This document shows positions 1 to 6,228 of a stretch of DNA of 6,287 bases, piece after piece. The notes under the pieces are model-generated. The model did not search any database. It was not told the DNA's origin and saw nothing but the letters and a program-made list of their open reading frames with translations. Position numbers and translations under genes: made by a program. Origin of the DNA: Chloroflexota bacterium (GTDB lineage: Bacteria; Chloroflexota; Ktedonobacteria; Ktedonobacterales; Ktedonobacteraceae); assembly GCA_021828635.1 (NCBI GenBank), contig JAJZEJ010000381.1, positions 1 through 6,287 on the forward strand. The letters run 5' to 3'. The number at the start of each line of letters is the position of its first letter. Position 1 is the first letter of the stretch.

Positions 1-1
1 C

Positions 2-1798
2 GGCCATAAGTCCATACCTGTGGAGCAGGTGTTGAAATGGGGCGAGGAACTATGCGATGTGTTGAGCTATCTGCACGATCATCAGCCGCCAATTATCTTC
101 CGCGACCTCAAGCCTTCCAATGTGATGATTGACAAACGTGGTCATATCTTCTTGATCGACTTCGGCATTGCGCGTATCTTCAAGCCAGGTAAACAACATG
201 ATACCGTCGCGCTCGGCTCACCCGGTTTTGCCGCGCCAGAGCAGTATGGCAAGGCGCAGAGTACGCCGCGCTCCGATATCTATAGTCTGGGGGCGTTGTT
301 GCATTGCCTGCTAACCGGCGTTGATCCCAGTGAGCAACCTTTTTTCTTCCGTCCAGCCTCACAGCTCAATCCAGATGTACCACTTGAATTAGAAGAATTG
401 CTGAGGCAGATGCTAGAAATGGATGTGGAGCGTCGTCCGGCCAGTATGCACGTTGTCGCCGATAATTTGCGCCAGATTGATCGCCAGCTCAACACTGGCA
501 TGCTCACACACGCCACCGGCACTATCGCCAGCATTAGTGGGACTATGCCTTTCAACCAGCCCAAAACAAACCAGACCACAATGCTGCTCCAGGATGCTTA
601 CGCGCTCTATACACAAAAGCGCGTGCGTGAGGCGCTGAACGCCTATGACCGTGCGCTCAAAATTGATACGAAGAACGCGCAGGCATGGCAGGGGCGTGGC
701 TTGACGCAGGCGATGGGTGGTTTACATAGTGAGGCACTGCAATCGTTCGAGCAGGCGCTGCAACTTGATCGTGCGCTCACTACGTCATGGAATGGCAAAG
801 GGACGGCGCTCTCCATTCTGCGTCGCCACCGCGAGGCGCTGGATGCTTTCGAGCAGGCGCTGCTACTTGAGCCAGACAATGCTTTTGCCTGGAATGGCAA
901 AGGCGCGGCGTTGAGTGCTATTGGTCAGCCGGAGATGGCGCTGAATGCCTTCGAGCAGGCGCTCCACCACGATCAGTATATGACGCAGGCATGGAATAAT
1001 AAGGGGTTAGTTCTGCGCCAGTTGAAGCGTTACAAGGAGGCGCAGCGTGCCTTCGAGCAGGCGCTCTCACTTGACCGCGATGTGCCTGCTTACTGGAATG
1101 GTAAGGGACTGGTTCTCTACGAGATGGGGCGTTTGCAAGATGCCGCAGCAGCTTTTCAGGAGGCCACTAACCGCGATGGCCGCTTCGCTCCCGCCTGGTA
1201 TGGTCTGGGCAATGTGCGCTATGCGCAGCAGAGGTTCGACGAGGCTTTGGAAGCCTATGACCGCGCTATTCAGAGTGATCCGCGCTTCGTGCGTGCCTGG
1301 GATAGACGTGGCAATGTTCTGACTGATTTGCAACGCTTCCCGAAAGCTCTGGAATCATATGATGGGGCATTACGTCTTGACTCGCGTTTCGCTCCTGCCT
1401 GGAATGGCAAGGCTAATGTTCTCTGCCAGCTTGGACGCTACCCGGAGGCGCTGAATGCCTATAATCAGGCATTGCTTGTCAACCGCGATGCGCCACTGGC
1501 CTGGAATGGCATTGGCAATGTCTACTTTCACATGCGCGATTATACCCGTGCGCTGGATGCCTACGACCACGCCCTCAAGCTCTATCCTCGCATGGTCTCC
1601 GCGTGGTACAACAAGGCACTGGTACTCCTACAACTACGCCGCTATGATGAGGCTCTGCGTTCCTCCGAGGAGGCCATCAAGCTGGCTCCCAACGATCCCG
1701 ATAACTGGCAACGTAAGGCCGAAGCTCTGCGCAAACTGGCCCGCCGCAAAGAAGCCCGCGCCGCCGAAGCCGAAGTAGCCCGCCTACAAGGCAAGTAA
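2..1798 (+). CDS. Serine/threonine protein kinase with C-terminal TPR array, 5' partial
   Basis: The frame is open to the left edge (GHKSIP precedes the GTG at 20), so that GTG is probably an internal valine. The N-lobe, with the glycine loop and ATP-binding lysine, lies outside the window. Numbered from the GTG, the visible C-lobe has catalytic FRDLKPSN (Asp29, Lys31, Asn34), DFG (47-49), a short activation segment with Thr62, APE (72-74) and SDIYSLG (Asp86). All visible catalytic residues are present, so it looks active. FRD in place of HRD is, from memory, common in chloroflexotal kinases of this type. The kinase ends near residue 157. A polar, Thr-rich linker of about 30 residues follows, then twelve TPRs to the end. 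There is no membrane span between kinase and TPRs, so the protein should be cytosolic, unlike PknB-type receptors. TPRs normally bind partner proteins. Substrate is unknown; the downstream WXG100 genes suggest, but do not show, a link to type VII secretion. Confidence 0.93.
   Translation, partial: GHKSIPVEQVLKWGEELCDVLSYLHDHQPPIIFRDLKPSNVMIDKRGHIFLIDFGIARIFKPGKQHDTVALGSPGFAAPEQYGKAQSTPRSDIYSLGALLHCLLTGVDPSEQPFFFRPASQLNPDVPLELEELLRQMLEMDVERRPASMHVVADNLRQIDRQLNTGMLTHATGTIASISGTMPFNQPKTNQTTMLLQDAYALYTQKRVREALNAYDRALKIDTKNAQAWQGRGLTQAMGGLHSEALQSFEQALQLDRALTTSWNGKGTALSILRRHREALDAFEQALLLEPDNAFAWNGKGAALSAIGQPEMALNAFEQALHHDQYMTQAWNNKGLVLRQLKRYKEAQRAFEQALSLDRDVPAYWNGKGLVLYEMGRLQDAAAAFQEATNRDGRFAPAWYGLGNVRYAQQRFDEALEAYDRAIQSDPRFVRAWDRRGNVLTDLQRFPKALESYDGALRLDSRFAPAWNGKANVLCQLGRYPEALNAYNQALLVNRDAPLAWNGIGNVYFHMRDYTRALDAYDHALKLYPRMVSAWYNKALVLLQLRRYDEALRSSEEAIKLAPNDPDNWQRKAEALRKLARRKEARAAEAEVARLQGK
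593..1795 (+). repeat. Twelve tandem TPR units encoded as a 102-bp period
   Basis: The C-terminal part of the kinase gene encodes twelve TPR units. The ten central units (from codon 683) are exactly 34 residues each with no insertions, and almost all begin Ala/Ser/Tyr-Trp, often AWNGKG. TPR consensus positions (W, G, A, F/Y, A) are kept. At the DNA level the FEQAL segment ttcgagcaggcgct recurs identically at 746, 848, 950 and 1052, each 102 bases apart, in repeats 2-5. Repeats 6-11 are more diverged there. This points to duplication of one unit within repeats 2-5, or gene conversion among them. The last unit is shorter, Arg/Ala/Glu-rich and probably acts as a capping helix. Confidence 0.9.
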
Positions 1799-1818
1799 AA
1801 CCTGCAAGGCAAGTAAGG
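1783..1818 (+). repeat. 18-bp tandem duplication over the kinase stop codon
   Basis: cctacaaggcaagtaaaa (1783-1800) is followed directly by cctgcaaggcaagtaagg (1801-1818); 15 of 18 bases match. The first copy carries the last codons and the TAA stop of the kinase gene. Because 18 is a multiple of three, the second copy repeats LQGK-stop in the same frame just after the real stop. Confidence 0.85.
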
Positions 1819-1968
1819 GCATGTTTGGCGCGGGTTAGATTGATCTTCTTCTGTATAGCTATGCATCACACTGGAAACAAGTAGGGCGAGATGGTGGGAT
1901 GCGCACTCACGTTGTAAAGCGCCTTACGAGCGGTGATCACTGAATAGCTACAAAGCTGCTATACGAAG

Positions 1969-1985
1969 AAGGAGAGATACACGTG
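1969..1985 (+). promoter_or_regulatory. Ribosome binding site and GTG start of first WXG100 gene
   Basis: AAGGAGA at 1969-1975 lies seven bases before GTG at 1983. It is the best Shine-Dalgarno match in the plus-strand unit and decides the GTG start. The choice is backed by the paralogue at 2296, whose protein begins in register (MGTIHINTDL against MSNIHINTDL) and has the same length. Confidence 0.8.
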
Positions 1986-2258
1986 GGTACAATTCATATT
2001 AATACCGATCTGCTGCGCCATCTCGGTCAGGTGTTCTACCAGCTCAACGACCAGATTCAGAATAACATCGAGGCTCAGATTCAGGGCTACACCAGCCAGG
2101 TTGAAGGCGATTGGCAAGGTCTCAGCCGACAGCGTTATGAGCAACTGTATCAGGATTGGCGCAATGCCACCAGCCAGTTGGTGATGACCGGTGAGCAATT
2201 GGGCCAGCATCTACAGAATACAGCCCAACTCTTTGAGCAGGCTGACCAGAGCCTCTAG
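1983..2258 (+). CDS. WXG100 family protein, first of a tandem pair
   Basis: This 91-residue protein has the WXG100 plan: an N-terminal helix (about 8-38), the turn motif Trp44-Gln45-Gly46 inside EGDWQG, and a second helix to the C-terminus. Length is close to the usual 100 residues, and there is no signal peptide or membrane span. Proteins of this family (ESAT-6/EsxA type) form helical-hairpin dimers and leave the cell through type VII secretion, often as adaptors or secretion signals for larger effectors. The tail carries Phe84-x-x-x-Asp88, an aromatic variant of the family's YxxxD/E export motif, only three residues from the end. It is 53/91 identical to the next gene, so the two may form a heterodimer. 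The 184-base gap upstream could hold its promoter, but I find no convincing -35/-10 pair. Export is inferred; no secretion machinery lies in the window. Confidence 0.88.
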   Translation: MGTIHINTDLLRHLGQVFYQLNDQIQNNIEAQIQGYTSQVEGDWQGLSRQRYEQLYQDWRNATSQLVMTGEQLGQHLQNTAQLFEQADQSL

Positions 2259-2275
2259 TCCTTTAGTCCTTTAGT
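2256..2275 (+). repeat. 8-bp tandem repeat over the first WXG100 stop codon
   Basis: tagtcctt occurs twice in a row (2256-2263 and 2264-2271), followed by a partial third copy, tagt (2272-2275). The first TAG is the stop of the WXG100 gene. As the period is eight, TAG triplets at 2256, 2264 and 2272 fall in all three plus-strand frames. Confidence 0.85.
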
Positions 2276-2285
2276 ATCCCAGAAG

Positions 2286-2298
2286 TGGAGTAATCATG
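2286..2298 (+). promoter_or_regulatory. Ribosome binding site of second WXG100 gene
   Basis: TGGAG at 2286-2290 lies five bases before ATG at 2296, a moderate Shine-Dalgarno site. The 37-base gap to the previous stop is mostly taken by the 8-bp repeat and leaves little room for a separate promoter, so co-transcription with the first WXG100 gene is likely. Confidence 0.6.
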
Positions 2299-2571
2299 AG
2301 CAATATTCACATTAATACCGACCTGATGCGTCATCTGGGTGTGCTGTTCGTGCAGTTGAATGAGCAGATCGAGAATCAGTTGGAGCCACAGATTCAGCAG
2401 ACCACCGTTCAATTGGAAGGTGATTGGATGGGCATCAGTCGCCAGCATTTTGATACGCTACTCATGCAGTGGCGTTCCTCAGTTGTCAGCCTGACGAACT
2501 GGGGCGAATGTATTGGTCAACACCTGCAAGAGACAGCGACGCGCTTCGAGCAGGCTGACGAGAGCCTTTAA
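2296..2571 (+). CDS. WXG100 family protein, second of a tandem pair
   Basis: This 91-residue paralogue of the preceding gene aligns without gaps; I count 53 of 91 identical residues. The WXG turn is Trp44-Met45-Gly46 in EGDWMG. The start (IHINTDL-x-RHLG), the turn and the end (GQHLQ-x-TA-x-x-FEQAD-x-SL) are best conserved, while helix faces differ (for example Tyr52/Phe, Tyr56/Leu, Met68-Thr69 to Asn-Trp), as expected of two subunits that differ at an interface. It keeps the Phe84-x-x-x-Asp88 tail, so neither partner has lost the presumed export signal. It has one Cys (72), absent from its partner. The likely role is a type VII secretion substrate or adaptor, acting as a dimer with its neighbour or with itself. 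No toxin or secretion gene follows; the next gene is on the opposite strand. Confidence 0.88.
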   Translation: MSNIHINTDLMRHLGVLFVQLNEQIENQLEPQIQQTTVQLEGDWMGISRQHFDTLLMQWRSSVVSLTNWGECIGQHLQETATRFEQADESL

Positions 2572-2625
2572 TGCGTATGAATAGAGGGAATTAAGAGAAC
2601 TTCTGGCGGACGAAGCATTGCTCCT

Positions 2626-2668
2626 AAAAAAGGTGAACTGCTCGATGGATGCCTTCGAGTGGTTCACC
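2626..2668 (-). terminator. Intrinsic terminator of the histidine kinase-regulator-phosphatase operon
   Basis: Arms at 2632-2645 and 2655-2668 pair around a nine-base loop. Read on the minus strand the order is GGTGAAC, CA, CTCGA, loop, TCGAG, CA, GTTCACC, then TTTTTT (2631-2626). This is a seven-pair base stem, a small CA/CA internal loop, a five-pair upper stem and a U-tract directly at the foot, the standard layout of a Rho-independent terminator. It begins 38 bases after the stop of the minus-strand phosphatase gene. The same arms pair fully on the plus strand (two G-U pairs) but lack a U-tract there. Confidence 0.72.
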
Positions 2669-2706
2669 GTGGATCATAGAGAGAGATGATTATGATGCAC
2701 AAAACG

Positions 2707-3273
2707 CTATAACATGGAATGGTCTACTGTCACTGTCGTTATGGAAGCGTTTGCGGGATGAAAAAGTCGCCACTGATCAAGCTCAATGTGGTGGAAACGG
2801 CACAAAACAACACGAATAACACCCGCATGGGTAATCCACATTAAAGGTGCTTGAGGATAGCGTTCATACCAGTATCGTAGTGCGGAGGTTACGCGCACAT
2901 GTAATTGTTGTAATGGTTCCGCACCCGGAATAGCACATTGTGTCGGGGAGTGCTTCCATAATCGCACGAGATCAGCGGTACGCGCTTTCACTTCGGCCTG
3001 CGTAGCCCCTTCCCAACAGCCATAGGAGAGTTCACGTAGTGCTGTATCTTCATAGAGTGGGACGCTATGATAGTGTGCAATGGCCTCTGCCGTTGCACGA
3101 GCGCGTTGTAATGGAGAGGTAACGATAGCATCTACAGGTACAATAGCAAGTTGCAAGGCAAGTTGCGCTACCTGTTCTTGTCCAAGAGAGCTAAGTGCTA
3201 CATCCTGTTGGCCTGCATAGCGTTGTTGCTCGTTAGCAATCGTACTACCATGTCTAATAAGTAAAAGTTTCAT
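2707..3273 (-). CDS. Histidine phosphatase family protein (phosphoglycerate mutase-like)
   Basis: This 188-residue protein has all the landmarks of the histidine phosphatase clan: LIRHG (Arg7, nucleophile His8, Gly9), SPLQRARATAEAI (Arg57), ELSYGCWEG (proton donor candidate Glu81), PGAEPL (117-119) and THAGVIR (His149, Arg154). Phosphate is taken onto His8 and then hydrolysed. The ExxxGxWEG form and length resemble alpha-ribazole phosphatase (CobC) and broad-specificity PhoE/GpmB-like enzymes more than SixA, but the substrate cannot be read from the sequence and no cobalamin gene is near. There is no signal peptide, so it should be cytosolic. Its ATG lies one base after the regulator's TGA (TGA-G-ATG) and no good Shine-Dalgarno site is visible, so translation probably depends on coupling to the regulator gene. 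An intrinsic terminator follows. Confidence 0.9.
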   Translation of the reverse strand: MKLLLIRHGSTIANEQQRYAGQQDVALSSLGQEQVAQLALQLAIVPVDAIVTSPLQRARATAEAIAHYHSVPLYEDTALRELSYGCWEGATQAEVKARTADLVRLWKHSPTQCAIPGAEPLQQLHVRVTSALRYWYERYPQAPLMWITHAGVIRVVLCRFHHIELDQWRLFHPANASITTVTVDHSML

Positions 3274-3274
3274 C

Positions 3275-3994
3275 TCAACGTGTTCTTTTCAATGATGGCC
3301 ATGTAAGCCGATAGCCTACGCCGTGAACTGTTTGAATGAGACTAGGATGGGCCACATCCTCTTCAATCTTCTGACGCAAACGACTTACGGTCGGCTTGAG
3401 GAGTTCAACGGCATCGCTATATTCCTGTCCCCAGACAGCACTGAGTAATTGGTGATGAGAAAGTACCATATTAGCATGACGTAGCAGGTGTTCGAGGAGA
3501 CGAAATTCAGTGGGTGTCAAAGCAATCGGCACAGTACCACGTGTAACCGTATGCATTGGTACATTAACAGTAAGCGAGCTAAGTTGATAAATACCTGTCT
3601 TCTGCTGTGAGGTTTTGTTGACTGAAGGCATCTCAGCACGCCGCAAAGCGGCGCGAATACGTGCTTGTAGCTCAACAAAGCCAAAAGGTTTCGTCAGATA
3701 ATCATCGGCCCCCAGATCCAGGCCACGTGCTTTGTCAATTTCATCATCTCGGCCTGTCAGGATAATAATGGGAACATCCGATACTTCACGAATTAGACGG
3801 CAGGTTTCCCATCCATCTAACTTAGGCATACTGATATCCAACAAAACCAGTACAGGCCGCTCGGTCTCCAACATTTGTAGGCCAGTAATACCGTGAGACG
3901 CGGAAACAACGCGATAACCGGCCTTCGTTAAATTCAATTCTGCCAGACGCAAGAGAGCTATGTCATCGTCAATCAGCAGGATTGTCGTGTTCAT
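3275..3994 (-). CDS. OmpR/PhoB-family response regulator
   Basis: The 239-residue protein has a receiver domain (about 4-118) and a winged-helix DNA-binding domain (about 136-232). The receiver has the acidic pocket Asp9-Asp10-Asp11, phosphoacceptor Asp53 in LLDISMPKLDG, Thr80 and Lys102 in TKPF, all the residues needed for phosphotransfer. The effector domain shows LTPTEFRLLEHLL, the recognition helix around LLKPTVSRLRQKI and the wing VHGVGYRL. It should bind direct-repeat sites as a dimer once phosphorylated by the adjacent kinase. Its ATG overlaps the kinase's TGA by one base (TGATG), so the two are translationally coupled with the kinase gene first, the reverse of the more usual regulator-first order. 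Target genes are unknown; autoregulation of the operon is possible but no repeated site is recognisable upstream of it. Confidence 0.95.
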   Translation of the reverse strand: MNTTILLIDDDIALLRLAELNLTKAGYRVVSASHGITGLQMLETERPVLVLLDISMPKLDGWETCRLIREVSDVPIIILTGRDDEIDKARGLDLGADDYLTKPFGFVELQARIRAALRRAEMPSVNKTSQQKTGIYQLSSLTVNVPMHTVTRGTVPIALTPTEFRLLEHLLRHANMVLSHHQLLSAVWGQEYSDAVELLKPTVSRLRQKIEEDVAHPSLIQTVHGVGYRLTWPSLKRTR

Positions 3995-6228
3995 CAGGTT
4001 GTCAGTTCTTTCTGTGCTATTTCTTCCAACGTTTCATCCTCATCTACAAAAAATGATTGATCTGCGATATGCAGGCACACATTAAAACTTGCACCCCCTT
4101 TTACATGGTTTTCTACCCAAATAGAACCATTGTGGGCGCGTACTAATTCACGCACGATATAGAGACCCAGGCCATAGCCTCGATGCCAATTCATAGAGGT
4201 ATGCCTGCCACGCGAGAATCGCTCAAAAATCATTTCCTGCTGCTCTTCTGGGATACCAGGTCCATAGTCATCTACACGAACTTGCACCTGATCGTTCTTC
4301 TCAGATGGAAGAAGAGACAGTTCAATAGGCGCTTCGGTGGGGGTATACTTATATGCATTATCAAGCAAGTTACGTACAATAATTTCCAGCATATTGCGAT
4401 CAGCCCAGACGAGCGTTTCTTTGATCTGGGGCGTAAAAGTCAACACACGCCTTTTGCCTGCCCATTCCTGCTGCACCTGGCTGACGACATCTTGTAGAAA
4501 AGCAATCAGTGGGAGCGGTTGCAATGTGACAGGAAGTCGCCCGGCCTCAAAACGTGTAAGTTGCAGCACTTCTTGTACGACATTGCGTAAACGGCGTGTT
4601 TGTTGTCCCAGAATGCCCAATACTTCATGGTACGCTTCCTGATCACTCTTGGGATCAAGCATATCCAACATCTCAACCGCACCTGTGACGGTGGTGACGG
4701 GCGCACGTAGTTCATGCGAGACCATTGCCACAAAGTCGGTCTTCATCTGCTCCAGAGCTTTCAATTGGGTAATATCATGGATATTAATCACGCGCCATTG
4801 CTCTTGAAAACGCTCTTTATCTCCGACCAGGGGAGAGCTACTCACTGCAAACCAGCGTTGCTGCCCATTGCGCACCTTTACCTGTAACTCTGTAAAGGAC
4901 TGATTGACCTGATCTATCTGATGCAGAGCATGACAGAGCGAGCAGGCTGTACCATGTATTGCATCATCCTCATCAAACAGTGGCTCCACTGTAAAGAGTT
5001 CGCACCAGCGTTTGCCTTTTGCCTCATTAGCTGACCAACCACTCATCAATTCCACCGAGGGATTACATTGTAACACCCGTAGAGCCGCATCGACCAGAAT
5101 CACCCCATCGACACTGGCATCAATAACGGCTTGTGTGCGTCTCTGCTCTAATTCAAGCATTTCGATGGTTGAACGTAAATTAAGACGCATTGCATTAAAT
5201 GATTCTGCTAGCTGCCCGATCTCGTCTCTGCGCGTCATTCGGGTCTCTTGATTGAGATTGCCAGTGGCAATCACTTTGGTTGCCACCAACAGTTGCGAAA
5301 GTGGCCGGGTAAGGGAGCGCGTCATTATCAACGCTAAGAGCAACGAGAGCAAGAGTGCGAAGGCAGTTAACCCTAACACGATCATGCTAGACTGGCTACT
5401 CTGCTGTTGCACTTGTCCGGCCACATTTGCCACCTCTTGCTGTTCAAGCGTGCGTAGCTGGCTTGTGATGGCAAGCATATGCACCAATAAAGGTTGCTGC
5501 TGCTGATTTTGGAGTGATTGTGCCGCTGTAAACTGTTGCTGTTTGACCATATCCTGGAGTTGTATCGAGGTATGGGCCGCTTGTACAACGCCATTTGTCA
5601 GCGTATGCACGAGTTTGGTATCAATTACCTTGCTGGCCGAGCTATCTGGTGGTTCGAAGGTAAGCAGAGTAGCACGCAGGCTGGCAAGCGTCTGTAAGAC
5701 AGTTTTCAAACCGGTAAGCATTTGCTGTTGCGTCGGTTCCGAACTGGTGACTGTACCTGGAAAAGCTGCTGGAAGAGCGTTATAGTGAGTCACATTTCCC
5801 GATGATGCCACGCTCATCGCGGCTAGGAGTGTGGCTGAAGTCGCCATGTTTCCATTCTGTGCATTCTGTGTATCCTGGCTGTCGGATGATTCTCCTGGGC
5901 TAGAAGACGTTGAGGGCGTTGGAGGTAATGTAACTGGAGGTCTACTATGCAAAATGCCAGGATTGTCACTAAACACAAGGCTCCATTCCAGGTCTTTCTC
6001 TTCAAAGAGTTGCGTGCGCATATGGCTGAGGATAAGTACTTCTGGCAAATCATGCGTATTCAATTCGGTTGTTGTTTTCGTCAGGTTACTAAATTCTTGC
6101 ATGGCTAGGAAGCCGATCAGTCCCGTCAAGAGAATCACGACTTGAAACGCGAGAAGGAGTCGCAAACCTATCGGGAGTGCGAAACGTTTCCGTCGTGCTT
6201 TCGACGGTGTTACATCACGAGTTGCCAT
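3994..6228 (-). CDS. Membrane sensor histidine kinase with HAMP and PAS domains
   Basis: This 744-residue kinase starts with a basic N-terminus, TM1 (about 22-42), a large extracytoplasmic region (43-281) and TM2 (about 282-302). HAMP (303-355) and a PAS domain (about 362-485) follow. HisKA has FVAMVSHELRAP with the phosphorylated His505. HATPase_c has the N box NLLDNAYKYT (620-628), G1 DYGPGIP (654-660), F box IFERFSRG and G2 GYGLGL (684-689). All catalytic motifs are intact. The extracytoplasmic part is predicted helical, like four-helix sensor modules, but is broken at about 97-165 by a Ser/Thr/Pro/Gln/Asn-rich stretch. The PAS domain carries Cys388, Cys409, Cys429, Cys432 and adjacent His433. 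An acidic tail of about 20 residues follows the ATPase domain. The ATG at 6228 is supported by GAGGG seven bases upstream and by the positive-inside N-terminus. It leads a three-gene operon and should phosphorylate the coupled regulator. Signal unknown. Confidence 0.95.
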   Translation of the reverse strand: MATRDVTPSKARRKRFALPIGLRLLLAFQVVILLTGLIGFLAMQEFSNLTKTTTELNTHDLPEVLILSHMRTQLFEEKDLEWSLVFSDNPGILHSRPPVTLPPTPSTSSSPGESSDSQDTQNAQNGNMATSATLLAAMSVASSGNVTHYNALPAAFPGTVTSSEPTQQQMLTGLKTVLQTLASLRATLLTFEPPDSSASKVIDTKLVHTLTNGVVQAAHTSIQLQDMVKQQQFTAAQSLQNQQQQPLLVHMLAITSQLRTLEQQEVANVAGQVQQQSSQSSMIVLGLTAFALLLSLLLALIMTRSLTRPLSQLLVATKVIATGNLNQETRMTRRDEIGQLAESFNAMRLNLRSTIEMLELEQRRTQAVIDASVDGVILVDAALRVLQCNPSVELMSGWSANEAKGKRWCELFTVEPLFDEDDAIHGTACSLCHALHQIDQVNQSFTELQVKVRNGQQRWFAVSSSPLVGDKERFQEQWRVINIHDITQLKALEQMKTDFVAMVSHELRAPVTTVTGAVEMLDMLDPKSDQEAYHEVLGILGQQTRRLRNVVQEVLQLTRFEAGRLPVTLQPLPLIAFLQDVVSQVQQEWAGKRRVLTFTPQIKETLVWADRNMLEIIVRNLLDNAYKYTPTEAPIELSLLPSEKNDQVQVRVDDYGPGIPEEQQEMIFERFSRGRHTSMNWHRGYGLGLYIVRELVRAHNGSIWVENHVKGGASFNVCLHIADQSFFVDEDETLEEIAQKELTT

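Noticed and set aside
20..22. GTG at 20 as the start of the kinase gene
   Set aside because: The frame is open upstream with residues that fit the kinase fold, and a kinase starting here would lack its whole N-lobe. The gene is cut by the window edge.
1840..1865. TTGATC with TATGCA as a promoter before the first WXG100 gene
   Set aside because: Spacing is 14 bases and it is far from the start codon; other pairs in the gap are no better.
2231..2561. FEQA motif and its DNA (cttcgagcaggc) shared between TPR repeats and WXG100 tails
   Set aside because: Four residues common in helices, in different folds and contexts. Codon preference explains the DNA match better than shared descent.
2673..2696. 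ATCATA/TATGAT inverted repeat near the phosphatase stop
   Set aside because: Six AT-rich pairs with a 12-base loop and no U-tract; too weak for a terminator and expected by chance.
4183..4642. Plus-strand open frames inside the histidine kinase gene (and similar ones at 5012-5506 and 5831-6145)
   Set aside because: They lie wholly opposite a gene with intact domains, show no recognisable protein features and are antisense shadows.
1799..5340. Base-composition break between the plus- and minus-strand units as a sign of transfer
   Set aside because: Some rows of the kinase gene are GC-richer than rows of the regulator gene, but other rows of the histidine kinase gene are equally GC-rich. No clear boundary and no mobile-element genes or flanking repeats.
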